From: Aurantimonas coralicida_A | GTDB lineage: Bacteria; Pseudomonadota; Alphaproteobacteria; Rhizobiales; Rhizobiaceae | Length of the DNA: 64,000 nt | Reading direction: 5' to 3' | NCBI RefSeq assembly: GCF_036016755.1 | Contig: NZ_JAYXIH010000015.1 | Span: 28,080 to 92,079, forward strand | Shown here: piece after piece, positions 8,541 to 17,162 of the stretch | How the letters are laid out: each line of letters opens with the position of its first letter | Numbering within the stretch: the stretch's first letter is position 1 | Made by a program: the position numbers and the translations under genes | The notes under the pieces: generated by a model | Seen by the model: the letters and a program-made list of their open reading frames with translations, nothing else | What the model was told of the DNA's origin: nothing | Databases searched by the model: none

Positions 8541-10346
8541 ATGCGGACGCGATTCACTTCTCTTGCCCTGTGGTCGGACCGTCGTGGCAACGTTGCGATG
8601 ATGTTCGGGCTGACGCTGCCGATCCTGGCCGCTACAATGGCGGCAGCCGTCGATCTCAGCACGATTTACGGCGCCGAACGCAATTTGCAGCAGTCGGCTG
8701 ACACCGCGGCTTTGGCCGCCGCCAAGGAATACGCCCAATCGGAGGATCCAGGCTTCCTGGCCAAGGTTGCCGAAGGCTATTTCTTCCACAATGCGGGCGA
8801 AGATTCGCGCGGCTACACCCAGTTCAGCTACGACGGGGTTCAACTGGTCGGCGGCGACAGGGTTCTGAAGGTCTCGGCGACGCGGCAGCAGCCTACCTGG
8901 TTCGGCGATCTTCTAGCATTCGTGACGAACGAAAAGGTCGACTGGCGCAATTTCCCGATTGCCAGTACGAGCGAGGTCGTCCTGGAGAACCTGTCGATCG
9001 AGATGGCGCTGGTGCTCGACAATTCGGGATCGATGGGCTCGAGCGTCGGCGGAGCCAAGAAGATCGACACCCTCAAGAGCGCCGCGAAGGACCTCACCGC
9101 CGCATTGATGAAGGTGAACGCCACCGCATTTGGCAAGCCGCCGGTGATGATGGGTGTGGTGCCGTTTTCCGGTTCGGTCAACGTCGGCCCGGCCAATATC
9201 AACGCGCCGTGGATGGACCGGTTTGGCGAATCTCCGATTCATCACGAGAACTTCGACTGGGCAAGCTGGACCGAGGCGAAGAACGGCAAGTCCGGCGCAC
9301 CGCTCGCGGAGAAGGTCGGCCTGCAGTGGCGTCGAAAATCGGACGGCCAAGTGCTGACCCGCCAGTGGCTGTTCGAGAACGCGCGGGAACTTGTCAAGGA
9401 GAAGGGCAAATACGTCCCCGGCCCCAAGCGTTTCCCCGAGGGATGGGAAGGATGCGTCGAGTCGCGTCCGGAGGGCTTGGCTGTGACCGACGACGCGCCG
9501 CTCGCGGGCGCCAGCCTGTTCGTTCCCATGTTCGCGCCGGACGAATACGACTGGTGGGGCTTTACGGGTTGGAAGAACGACTACCTGGCGGACGACAGCG
9601 ACGGGAAGTCCGCCGGCGCGGCGCAATCTGTTGCCTGGCAACGCGATATGAACAAATATCTGGAATCCACCGCTCCCACGCGTGGAGGAGGGAGTGGACG
9701 CGGTCCGAATCTGGGCTGCAGCACGACTCCCATCACGCCGTTGAGCGCGGATCAGTCCACTGTCGATGCCGCGCTCGACAAGATGCAGCCGACCGAGATG
9801 ACCAATATCCCGGAGGGCATCGCCTGGGGTTGGCGCGTGCTGTCGCCGGGCGCGCCCTTCACCGAGGGTCGAGCGAAGGACGCCAAGGACAACCTCAAGG
9901 TCCTCGTGGTGATGACGGACGGCGAAAACACCTATGGGGGCGCTTCCAACGCCAACAGATCCCGCTGGGGCGCCTATGGCTACGGGGAAGTCTGGAGCAG
10001 TGGATCGCCTCAGCCCGGACGGATGTTCGACGCCACCACACGAACGATCAAGAAGGCCGATGACAGCCGCTATGTCGAGGCCATGAACGAGATGACCGAA
10101 AAGGTCTGCGCCAACGCCAAGAATGACGGGCGCCGGCCGGACGGAACCGACGGCGTCGTGATTTTCACCATCGCCTTCGACGTACAGGACGGCAGCAAGG
10201 TGAAGACGCTTCTGGAAGGCTGCGCCTCCTATGGCCTGAAAGATCCGACCACCAAGCTCTATTACGACGCGCAGAACAAGGAGCAGCTGGTTGCCGCCTT
10301 CGGGGCGATCACGGATGAGGTTTCGAGCCTGCGCCTCTCGCGCTGA
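8541..10346 (+). CDS. tadG: TadG-like pilus protein with von Willebrand A domain
   Basis: A 601-residue protein. Residues about 10-35 are a Tad-type N-terminus and helix (DRRGNVAMMFGLTLPILAAT), followed by SADTAALAAAKE as in TadG. The vWA domain starts near residue 153 with the MIDAS motif LDNSGSMG, continues with a large insertion (about 225-400) and closes with VLVVMTDGENTYGG and FTIAFDVQDGS. TadG anchors or stabilises the tight-adherence pilus in the envelope; the vWA domain suggests metal-dependent protein binding. AGGAAG precedes the ATG. An AT-rich 79-base stretch separates it from the previous gene and could hold its own promoter. Confidence 0.88.
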   Translation: MRTRFTSLALWSDRRGNVAMMFGLTLPILAATMAAAVDLSTIYGAERNLQQSADTAALAAAKEYAQSEDPGFLAKVAEGYFFHNAGEDSRGYTQFSYDGVQLVGGDRVLKVSATRQQPTWFGDLLAFVTNEKVDWRNFPIASTSEVVLENLSIEMALVLDNSGSMGSSVGGAKKIDTLKSAAKDLTAALMKVNATAFGKPPVMMGVVPFSGSVNVGPANINAPWMDRFGESPIHHENFDWASWTEAKNGKSGAPLAEKVGLQWRRKSDGQVLTRQWLFENARELVKEKGKYVPGPKRFPEGWEGCVESRPEGLAVTDDAPLAGASLFVPMFAPDEYDWWGFTGWKNDYLADDSDGKSAGAAQSVAWQRDMNKYLESTAPTRGGGSGRGPNLGCSTTPITPLSADQSTVDAALDKMQPTEMTNIPEGIAWGWRVLSPGAPFTEGRAKDAKDNLKVLVVMTDGENTYGGASNANRSRWGAYGYGEVWSSGSPQPGRMFDATTRTIKKADDSRYVEAMNEMTEKVCANAKNDGRRPDGTDGVVIFTIAFDVQDGSKVKTLLEGCASYGLKDPTTKLYYDAQNKEQLVAAFGAITDEVSSLRLSR

Positions 10347-10461
10347 GCGTCGACACGTCGCGATATTGATCGGCCGGAGGGATAACCTTCCTCGCCGAAC
10401 TGGAAGAAGACCCGCCAGACGATTGCATAGGTGGAGGCGCCCGGCGTCTCCTGGCGCCGCG

Positions 10462-11328
10462 TCATCTTGGTCGGCGGTTTTCCCGCCACCAGATGGTCAG
10501 GCCGCTGGCGATCAGGATCGCCGCGCCGATGACGAGGTTCGGCCTTAACGGATCGCCGATCAGCACCACGCTGTAGATGCCGGCAAACAGAACCTGGGCG
10601 TAAAGGAACGGCGTCAGCGTCGACGCGGAGGCGTAGGCGAAGCCCTGAACAAGGCAGAAATGCCCAAGCGCGCCGAGCGCGCCGATCCCGAGCATGAGAG
10701 CGAATTCCGTCGTCGAGGGCGTTTCCCAGACGATCAGAACGGCGAAACTCAGAACGACCGCCCCAACCGCCGTGGTGTGAAAAAGCGTCGCCGCGTTCTC
10801 TTCTGGCCCGGACAGAGCGCGGGTCAGCAAATAATAGAGCGAGACGATCACGGCGGCCCCAAGCGGCAGCAGCAGATAGGGATCAGTATCGGCAAAGCCC
10901 GGACGGACGATCAACAGGACGCCGCCAAAACCGGCTAGCACCGCCGCGATCCGCGGAAGGCCGATCCTTTCTCCCAGGAAAACAACCGATAGCACCGTCA
11001 CAAGCACCGGCGCGAAGAACATCACGGCGGTGGCGTCAGCCAGCGGCACCTTGGAGAGCCCGAAATACATTGTGATGGTGGCGCCGAGCAGCGCCCCGCC
11101 GCGCGCCAGTTGCAACAGCGGGCGCCGGGTTTTCAGAAAGGTCGTCCCCCGGGTCTTGGCCAGCCACGCGGTCATCAGCACGGCGTGGAAGAAGTAGCGT
11201 GCCCAGACGACCTCCAGCACCGGCAACCGCCCGGTCAGGTACTTCGCTCCCGTATCCATGGTGGCGAGCGCAAGGCCGGACAGAATGGTGAGGATGATAC
11301 CGGCAAGAACGCCGCTCGGCTTGCGCAT
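10462..11328 (-). CDS. EamA/DMT-family transporter
   Basis: A 288-residue inner-membrane protein with about ten hydrophobic helices in two EamA repeats, ending in the usual basic tail (WWRENRRPR). It has the typical GAKYLTGRLPVLEVVWARYFFHA start and the SLYYLLTRALSG hinge between repeats. Such proteins export amino acids, purines or small drugs, but the substrate cannot be read from sequence. It is divergent from the peptide/biosynthetic operon that begins at 11.5 kb, so it could export that product; this is inference from position only. Confidence 0.85.
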   Translation of the reverse strand: MRKPSGVLAGIILTILSGLALATMDTGAKYLTGRLPVLEVVWARYFFHAVLMTAWLAKTRGTTFLKTRRPLLQLARGGALLGATITMYFGLSKVPLADATAVMFFAPVLVTVLSVVFLGERIGLPRIAAVLAGFGGVLLIVRPGFADTDPYLLLPLGAAVIVSLYYLLTRALSGPEENAATLFHTTAVGAVVLSFAVLIVWETPSTTEFALMLGIGALGALGHFCLVQGFAYASASTLTPFLYAQVLFAGIYSVVLIGDPLRPNLVIGAAILIASGLTIWWRENRRPR

Positions 11329-11443
11329 GAATCGCTCGGCAGGAGAATAAGCCAGTCTCCCATAGTTTCACCCATGGCGCCCTGAAAAGCGAGAGCGGAA
11401 GAAGCGGAGAGGAAAGTTCCCGTGCCGAAGCCACGCGGTCGGC

Positions 11444-11471
11444 TTGAATATACACCTTTAACGTGTATTAT
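11444..11471 (+). promoter_or_regulatory. Sigma70-like promoter of the biosynthetic operon with palindrome in the spacer
   Basis: TTGAAT (11444-11449) and TATTAT (11466-11471) are separated by 16 bases. The spacer and -10 carry an inverted repeat, ATACAC (11450-11455) and GTGTAT (11463-11468), which could be an operator placed between -35 and -10. It is the only strong promoter-like sequence upstream of the two small peptides and the ten-gene run behind them. Confidence 0.6.
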
Positions 11472-11472
11472 T

Positions 11473-11500
11473 TGCATCTCCTCAATCATGAGGAGATGCA
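11473..11500 (+). promoter_or_regulatory. Perfect 12-bp hairpin in the leader of the first small peptide
   Basis: Arms TGCATCTCCTCA and TGAGGAGATGCA with a four-base loop (ATCA), 20 bases before the first peptide ATG and just after the predicted -10. The 3' arm contains GAGGAGATG, a ribosome-site-like string, so the stem could hide a decoy start, act as an operator, or stabilise the message. Confidence 0.6.
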
Positions 11501-11520
11501 CTCCGGACGGAGAGTGGAAC

Positions 11521-11724
11521 ATGGGAAACTATGTAGAAGGCGATAGCCTGTCGCAGGGCAAGAACCTGACTCCCGACGAACGGAAGGCGCATCGCGGTGG
11601 CCTCGAGCGTTTCCACAAGGGGCTCGAAAAACTGCACAAGGCGGAAGCGGAACTGGCACGCGTGCGCGCCGATCTTGCCCGCTCCGGCGCCGATCTGAGC
11701 GTGAATGACTCGCTGCACTGGTAG
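11521..11724 (+). CDS. Small peptide 1 of a paralogous pair (candidate precursor peptide, ends DSLHW)
   Basis: A 67-residue protein, MGNYVEGDSL at the N-terminus, highly charged and helical in the middle (ERFHKGLEKLHKAEAELA), ending RSGADLSVNDSLHW. The ATG follows GGACGGAGAG with good spacing. A second gene 99 bases downstream encodes the same protein family: from GGLE to the last residue nearly every position is identical or conservatively changed, while the N-termini and the untranslated spacer differ. No signal peptide or cysteine is present. Size, duplication, and position ahead of a caspase-like protease, asparagine synthetase homologue and radical SAM enzymes suggest a ribosomal precursor peptide or a substrate/carrier peptide. 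I do not recognise the family. Confidence 0.75.
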   Translation: MGNYVEGDSLSQGKNLTPDERKAHRGGLERFHKGLEKLHKAEAELARVRADLARSGADLSVNDSLHW

Positions 11725-11822
11725 GCGGCGAAGACGCCTCCACACCGGCTGGACCACAACCATACGATGTGAATCGATCCTTTGCGATCACCAGGAAATC
11801 TATCCGCAGAAGGAATGGCGAT

Positions 11823-12014
11823 ATGACCGGAAACGCGACAAGCTCATTCGAAAGCATGTCCCCTGAACTGCAGAAAGCCCATCTCGGCGGGCTGGAAAAA
11901 TTCCACACGGGGCTGGAGAAGTTGCACATGGCGGAGGCGGAACTTGCGCGCGTGCGCGCTGATCTGGCCCGCTCCGGCATCGACTTGACGGCCCCCGATT
12001 CACTGCACTGGTAG
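11823..12014 (+). CDS. Small peptide 2 of a paralogous pair (candidate precursor peptide, ends DSLHW)
   Basis: A 63-residue protein preceded by AAGGA. It shares with peptide 1 the block GGLE(K)FH(T)GLEKLH(M)AEAELARVRADLARSG, then DL and a variable linker (TAP versus SVN) before the identical last five residues DSLHW. The start (MTGNATSSFESMSPELQKAH) is unrelated apart from a P-E/D-x-KAH remnant. Its stop lies two bases before the GTG of the protease gene, so protease and peptide are translated together. If this is a leader/core arrangement, the conserved helix would be the recognition part and the acidic tail with Ser, His and Trp the modified end, or the reverse. Function is not known. Confidence 0.75.
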   Translation: MTGNATSSFESMSPELQKAHLGGLEKFHTGLEKLHMAEAELARVRADLARSGIDLTAPDSLHW

Positions 12015-12016
12015 CA

Positions 12017-13654
12017 GTGGGGGTGGATGGCGAGATGCTTCAGGTCCTCTCGTCCGGTGCGCCCCGGGTCCGAAGCGAGAAGGTTACCGCGGACGACCCC
12101 GCCGTCTGCCATGCCATCGGCTCCGCCACGCGACCGATTGCTGAAGCCTACGCAAAGGCGACGGGGCGGATTCTTCGCCGCCTTTCATCGTCGGCCCCGC
12201 GCCGTTTTGACGACGGCGACGTGATCGTCGCGCTCGCAGACGATCTGACCGACGATATCGTGGACGCGGCGACAGCACCGGGAGCCGGCTCATTGGCCGG
12301 CTTCCTGGTCGGCCGCACCTTGGAGGAACTGAGCGCAAAGGCGGTCGCGAGCGCGACGGCGTTGCACAGGCCTTTGGGCGATGCGCCGTTTCGCCTCGAC
12401 CTGTCCCCCCAGCTTCCCATCGGCATCGTCGAAACATCGGACTTCGCCCTGTGCGGTCGCGCGTCGGACAAGGCGCATTTGCGCCGGCTGCTCGGCCAGG
12501 GCGACAGTCTCGTCTCGGTGACCGGCCATGGCGATGGCATCGACGGCGATCTCGGGCCGCTCGTGCTGTGCCCGGTTGACGCGGCCTTCGCCGCCGAGGG
12601 CAGGCCCCGCATGCCGACCTGCCGGGTCTCCAATCATTGTCACCGTCTCCACGTCGCCGCTGAAACGGCGGCCTTCGCCGACGCGACCTTGCATCCCGCC
12701 GCCGTCGAGGCGCGGGCGATGATCTGGAACACCTGTGTCGGCTGGCCGTCCCGCGACGGCTTCATCGACCGGACCTATGGCGCCGGCTTGCGCCTCGCCG
12801 CCTCACCGGCGCTCGGCGCGCTGGTGACGACGGCCAGGATCGTCATCGCCTCACCGGTATCGATCGACCTTTTGGCCGGCGCGCTCTCGCGCGGCATGCC
12901 GATCGGGGAAGCGGTCGCTGCCCACAATCGCGCGCCCCAAGCCCTCGCATCCGGCCATCGGTTTGTGCTGTTCGGCGACCCCCTGCTGCGCATCGCGCCG
13001 AAGCCAGCATCGATCAACGGCACGGCAGCGTCCCCGCCACCGCGTCTTTCGCGGCTGCCTCACGCGCCTATCCCAGCCGACGCCCCGGACGGACCGGTGC
13101 TGGACGCCCTCGCCACGCTGGCATCGACGCGCAGCGATGAGGCCGCGCGCGCGGCGGCCTTCGCCTTTATGGCAGACGCCTTGGCCAAGGGCGCGCTCGA
13201 AGGCGTCTGGGTACGCGCGAGCAAAGCGTCGAAGCGCAGCAAGGTGCCCTGCCCCCATTGCGCGAGCCTTTCGACCCATCTCATGCTCGACGGATCGTCG
13301 AGCGTCGGGCAGCGACTCTTGACGATCTGCGGGCGCTGCGAGGTCGCCGCTGACACGCCGCCGGCGCCAGATTTCACAGCCCATCTCGACACCGCCGCCG
13401 TCTGGCGGTTGCGGGGCGAGCGTCCCCTGGCGAGCAACTGGCTCGGATCGCTGGTCGTCCGGCGCTGCGAGCCCTTCGCGACGATCGTCGAGCCGTGGCC
13501 GGCCGATGCCGCGGGGCGCCCCCGCACGAGCGTCGATTGCGGCCGGTTCCAAGGCGCAGCACCGATGACGCTCGCCGCCATGTTCTACGCGCGGCGACAA
13601 CTATCGATCTTCTCGCGCCCGCTGCCAGCGAAGCCCGAGGATGTGGCCTCATGA
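12017..13654 (+). CDS. Caspase-like (clan CD, C25/gingipain-like) peptidase with C-terminal zinc ribbon
   Basis: A 545-residue predicted cysteine peptidase. The candidate catalytic pair is His171 in SVTGHGDGIDGD and Cys240 in AMIWNTCVGWPSRDG, the order and spacing of clan CD enzymes. The tail of that domain, GHRFVLFGDPLLRIAP, is the FGDPxLR string seen at the end of C25 gingipain-type domains. Residues 412-441 form a zinc ribbon (CPHC and CGRC). There is no signal peptide, so it acts in the cytoplasm. GTG 12017, GTG 12023 and ATG 12032 are possible starts. Being fused by translation to the two small peptides, it is the natural candidate to cleave them. Catalysis is inferred from motifs. Confidence 0.7.
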   Translation: MGVDGEMLQVLSSGAPRVRSEKVTADDPAVCHAIGSATRPIAEAYAKATGRILRRLSSSAPRRFDDGDVIVALADDLTDDIVDAATAPGAGSLAGFLVGRTLEELSAKAVASATALHRPLGDAPFRLDLSPQLPIGIVETSDFALCGRASDKAHLRRLLGQGDSLVSVTGHGDGIDGDLGPLVLCPVDAAFAAEGRPRMPTCRVSNHCHRLHVAAETAAFADATLHPAAVEARAMIWNTCVGWPSRDGFIDRTYGAGLRLAASPALGALVTTARIVIASPVSIDLLAGALSRGMPIGEAVAAHNRAPQALASGHRFVLFGDPLLRIAPKPASINGTAASPPPRLSRLPHAPIPADAPDGPVLDALATLASTRSDEAARAAAFAFMADALAKGALEGVWVRASKASKRSKVPCPHCASLSTHLMLDGSSSVGQRLLTICGRCEVAADTPPAPDFTAHLDTAAVWRLRGERPLASNWLGSLVVRRCEPFATIVEPWPADAAGRPRTSVDCGRFQGAAPMTLAAMFYARRQLSIFSRPLPAKPEDVAS

Positions 13655-14340
13655 CCAACCCGTCCGACCCGCCCGTGGCCGTGTTCGCCCCCTCCTATGC
13701 GCTGTCGCTTGCCAAGCTCGTCGGCTTCCTCGCCGTGGTCATAGCGCTCGTTTGGGTTATCGGCACGCGCGACGGGCCGTTGCTGTTCGCGGCGACGCTG
13801 GGACTCGGCCTGATCTTCGCGCATGGCCTGGAATTGCAGCACGAGGCGCTGCACGGAATTCTCCTGCGCGGCGAAACCGCCAACCGCCTTGCCGGATCGC
13901 TGCTCGGCGCGCCGATGCTTGCAAGCTTCACCGACACCCGTGTCCGCCATCTCCATCACCACCGCCATGTCGCCGTCGGGCTTATCGTCACCGGCGGCAT
14001 TCTCGCGCCGCGCCTCCTCGTCTTCGGATGGCTCGTCCCGGCCTTCCTCATCGCGCCGCCGCTGCACTTCCTGATGACCGCGCCGGAGCATCTCGGCCGC
14101 GATCCGGCGTCCCGCGATCTGACGGTAAACACCCGCTCCTATCGCGCGCCGGCGCTATGGAGCTATCTGGTCAATTACGACAACTACCATGTCGACCATC
14201 ACCGCTATCCGGTCTTGCCGTTTCATCGCCTGCCCGCCGTTCATGCGCGGCGGATGGGCGAGCGTCCCGGCGGACCCGGCTATGGCGCCGCGCTCGGCGA
14301 GGTCGCGGCGGCGATCGCCGCCTGCCGGCGAACGGGCTGA
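13651..14340 (+). CDS. Membrane fatty-acid-desaturase-like di-iron enzyme
   Basis: A 229-residue membrane protein with two hydrophobic blocks (residues 20-55 and 105-135). Three histidine clusters match the desaturase/hydroxylase superfamily: QHEALHG, RHLHHHRH and HVDHHRYP. These coordinate two irons and activate O2 for desaturation or hydroxylation of lipids, carotenoids or amino-acid-derived chains. It starts within the protease stop (ATGA overlap), so it is part of the same coupled operon. The short length is closer to the carotene-ketolase/small desaturase groups than to full acyl-CoA desaturases. Substrate unknown. Confidence 0.8.
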   Translation: MTNPSDPPVAVFAPSYALSLAKLVGFLAVVIALVWVIGTRDGPLLFAATLGLGLIFAHGLELQHEALHGILLRGETANRLAGSLLGAPMLASFTDTRVRHLHHHRHVAVGLIVTGGILAPRLLVFGWLVPAFLIAPPLHFLMTAPEHLGRDPASRDLTVNTRSYRAPALWSYLVNYDNYHVDHHRYPVLPFHRLPAVHARRMGERPGGPGYGAALGEVAAAIAACRRTG

Positions 14341-14346
14341 CCCGGC

Positions 14347-16101
14347 ATGTGCGCGATCGCGGGGTGCATCTCCTTCGTCGACGCGCCGGACTGCCGTGAA
14401 CTGCTGGCGGCGATGCGCCATCGCGGCCCCGACGCGTGCCGCCAATTCGTGCACGGGAGGGTCGCGATCGGTGCCGCGCGCTTGGCCATCGTCGATGCCG
14501 AACATGGCGCGCAGCCGATGCGGGACCCCGAAAGCGGCACCGCCGTCGTCTTCAACGGCGAAATCACCAACGCGGCCGAACTCCGCGAGGAGCTGAGCCG
14601 GCGCGGCCATCGCTTCCGCGGCCGTTGCGACACGGAAGTCGTGCTCGCCGCCTTCGTCGCCTGGGGCGAGGCCGCGGCGGATCGGCTCACCGGCATGTTC
14701 GCGATCGCCGTGAGATTTCCCGATCGCCTGCTGCTGCTTCGCGACCGACACGGCATCAAACCACTCGCCTTCCATTGCGACGCATGCGGCGACCGCTTTC
14801 TCTTTGCCTCCGAGGCGAAAGCGATCGCCGCCGTCCTGCCGCAGCCGCCACGCCTCGACCTGACGACCCTTGCGGATTTCGCGGTTCTCGGAACGCCGAT
14901 CGACGGCGCCACCTTCTTCGAAATCATCACCGAACTGCGTCCGGGTCACATGATGGCGGTGACCTGGCAGGACCGCGTCCGCACCGGACCGCAGCGGACC
15001 TTTGCCGGTTCGGCACGGGCCGCCACGGCAACCCCGGCGGCAAGGGTAAGGGAAGCGCAAGCGGACGAACGCTTCGAAGCCGCTCTGATCGCGGCGGTTC
15101 GCCGGCATTGCGTCGCCGACACGGAGATCGTCGTCAGCCTATCCGGCGGGCTCGACTCCGCGGTACTGGCGCTGGTCGTGGCGGAGCTGGCCGGTCGCCC
15201 GCCACGGACCTTCACCGTTGCCGAGAATGCGGATCATCCGGATGCGGTCGCCGCCGAAAGGCTTGCCCGATCGCTCGGCGCCGAGCATGAATTCCTCGCT
15301 GTGTCGTTCGACGCGTTTCTGGCGGCGATCCCGGCGACGCTCCGCGCCGTGGAACAACCCGATCTCGCCGCCGGGCCGCTCTTCGCGCTGCTCTGCCATC
15401 GGATCGGCCGCACGGCTCGCTGCTGCCTGAATGGCGAGGGCGCCGACGAACTCATGGGGGGCTATGCGGCTTACCGGACACCGGAACGGTCGCTCGCTAC
15501 CATGGAAGCCGCGCTTCGACGCGTGCGCCGGGCCGGGCTGACGCCGCGCGACGGCGTGCTCACCCGGATCGAGGCGCTGCGAGCGGCGGACAGCAGCGGC
15601 GGCCTGCGCGATGCCCTTCTTGCCCACGATCGCGCCGATCCGCTGGAGCGCGGCCATCTGCAGCCGGTCGACCGGCTCTCCATGGCCGCCTCGGTCGAAA
15701 TGCGGGTTCCCTATCTCGACGACGATCTCGGGCAACTGCTGGAGACCCTGCCGCCCTCGGTGGTCGTCGGCCCGCCCGGCGCGTCCGGCAAGACGATCCT
15801 GCGTCGCTTCGCGGCCCGCCGCTACGGCGAGCGCGCCCACGCCATCGTCACACGACCGAAGCTGATGATGCCGGACGCCGCGCGCGGTCACCTCACACGG
15901 TTTCGTGGACTGTGTGAGCGCGCCATCCCCGATCGCGCTCTCCGCTCCTCCGAATTCGGCGGCCTTTTCGACGCCAGATCGGATCTAGTGCTGTTCGAGG
16001 TCTTCCGCCATCAGGTCTTCACCAAGGGCGAACCGCCCGACCTCTGGGAGGTCATGGCGGAGATGGCGGGGCGGCCCGAAGCGGTGCTGGCGACCCTGTG
16101 A
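14347..16101 (+). CDS. Asparagine synthetase (glutamine-hydrolysing) homologue
   Basis: A 584-residue two-domain protein. Residues 1-200 are a class II glutamine amidotransferase domain with nucleophile Cys2 (MCAIAGC), RHRGPD and VFNGEITN. Residues about 235-580 are the ATP-pyrophosphatase amide-forming domain with PP-loop SLSGGLDSAVLA, GEGADELMGGY and a basic C-terminal tail region. Such enzymes amidate Asp, but in natural-product and lasso-peptide clusters homologues form amides or lactams on other acids. An intact glutaminase suggests ammonia transfer from glutamine. Inside an operon of tailoring enzymes it more likely amidates a pathway intermediate or peptide acid than free aspartate. 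Confidence 0.87.
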   Translation: MCAIAGCISFVDAPDCRELLAAMRHRGPDACRQFVHGRVAIGAARLAIVDAEHGAQPMRDPESGTAVVFNGEITNAAELREELSRRGHRFRGRCDTEVVLAAFVAWGEAAADRLTGMFAIAVRFPDRLLLLRDRHGIKPLAFHCDACGDRFLFASEAKAIAAVLPQPPRLDLTTLADFAVLGTPIDGATFFEIITELRPGHMMAVTWQDRVRTGPQRTFAGSARAATATPAARVREAQADERFEAALIAAVRRHCVADTEIVVSLSGGLDSAVLALVVAELAGRPPRTFTVAENADHPDAVAAERLARSLGAEHEFLAVSFDAFLAAIPATLRAVEQPDLAAGPLFALLCHRIGRTARCCLNGEGADELMGGYAAYRTPERSLATMEAALRRVRRAGLTPRDGVLTRIEALRAADSSGGLRDALLAHDRADPLERGHLQPVDRLSMAASVEMRVPYLDDDLGQLLETLPPSVVVGPPGASGKTILRRFAARRYGERAHAIVTRPKLMMPDAARGHLTRFRGLCERAIPDRALRSSEFGGLFDARSDLVLFEVFRHQVFTKGEPPDLWEVMAEMAGRPEAVLATL

Positions 16102-17162
16102 GCACGCCGGCTCCTCTTCGAATGGGTTTCTGCGGCGCCGGCTGGGTGGTGCGCAATTGCTACCGACCGGCGCTGGAAGCCCTCGGCGGCCGGATCGCCG
16201 TCGCGGCGGTGCTCGAACCCGATTCGGCGGCGCAAGCGACGGTCCGAGACCTGTTTCCCGAGGCCGTGTTGGTGTCGACGCGCGAGGCTCTGTTGGCGGC
16301 GCCGGTCGAGGCCATCGTCGTCGCTTCGCCGAACCCTTGCCATGTCGACGACACGGAAGCGTTTCTCTCGGCCGGCCTCGCCTGTCTCGTGGAAAAACCG
16401 GTGCTGCGTGGCATCGCCGACCGGGCGCGCCTGACAGCCGCCGGCCGTCGCGGTAGAGCAGCGCTTGCCGCCGGGGTCGCCTGCCGCCACCGCGCCGACG
16501 CCCGACGCTGGCTGGACGGTGCGGCGACGATCGGCCCGCTCCGGCGTCTCGACCTGACCTGGCATCGCCATCGCGGCGTCCCGGCGACCGCCTGGCACTT
16601 GGCGGACTCGCCCGGCTGGACCGGCGTTTTCGCCGATCTCGGCTCGCACCTTGTCGATCTGGCCGGCGCCGCGCTTGGCTGGCGCACCGACGGGCTGGAC
16701 ATCCGTTTCGCGCGCCAATCCCGCACGGGACACGCCGCGCCCGCGGCGTGGTACGACGGAACAACGCCTAAGGTCTCGCCAAGCGTCACCTGCGTCGCCG
16801 ACCGGTTCGAGGCGGAGTTGCGCGTCGCGGACTGCGTCGTTCATCTCTCGGTTCGATGGCTCGACGACACGCCGGGCGACGTGGTTCGGCTCGACGCAAT
16901 CGGCGACGACGGCGCCTGCCGGCTCCACGGCCTGTTCGGTTTCTCGATCGAGCGCCGGACCCCGCATCAGCGCGTCACCCTGCGGCGACGCGGCAAGGGG
17001 CCGGAGATCGACGATTTCACGCCCGGGCCGGCTCTTCATGTGGAGGGTTTCGTGGCAATGCTCGACGTATTTCACCACCGCGCCGCCGCCGGATGGCGAG
17101 AGGAACCAGACCTCGCCTTTGCAGCCAGACTCGGCGATGCGATCGAAACGGCGCTTCGATGA
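16098..17162 (+). CDS. Gfo/Idh/MocA-family sugar oxidoreductase (RifL/NtdC-like role)
   Basis: A 354-residue NAD(P)-dependent dehydrogenase. The Rossmann start GFCGAGWVVRNCYRPALE, VASPNPCHVDD and the EKPVLRG motif (catalytic lysine) are typical, as is DLGSHLVDLAGAALGW (active-site Asp and His). It starts at GTG overlapping the asparagine-synthetase stop (GTGA). Directly downstream are a ROK kinase and an AHBA-synthase-like aminotransferase. This trio parallels RifL-RifN-RifK and resembles NtdC/NtdA, in which the oxidoreductase makes a 3-keto sugar for transamination. I therefore infer C3 oxidation of a glucose derivative. Confidence 0.82.
   Translation: MSTPAPLRMGFCGAGWVVRNCYRPALEALGGRIAVAAVLEPDSAAQATVRDLFPEAVLVSTREALLAAPVEAIVVASPNPCHVDDTEAFLSAGLACLVEKPVLRGIADRARLTAAGRRGRAALAAGVACRHRADARRWLDGAATIGPLRRLDLTWHRHRGVPATAWHLADSPGWTGVFADLGSHLVDLAGAALGWRTDGLDIRFARQSRTGHAAPAAWYDGTTPKVSPSVTCVADRFEAELRVADCVVHLSVRWLDDTPGDVVRLDAIGDDGACRLHGLFGFSIERRTPHQRVTLRRRGKGPEIDDFTPGPALHVEGFVAMLDVFHHRAAAGWREEPDLAFAARLGDAIETALR

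Noticed and set aside
11521..16101. Lasso-peptide cluster
   Set aside because: An asparagine synthetase homologue and small peptides are present, but no B-type transglutaminase-fold protease or RRE protein, and the peptides lack a typical lasso core.
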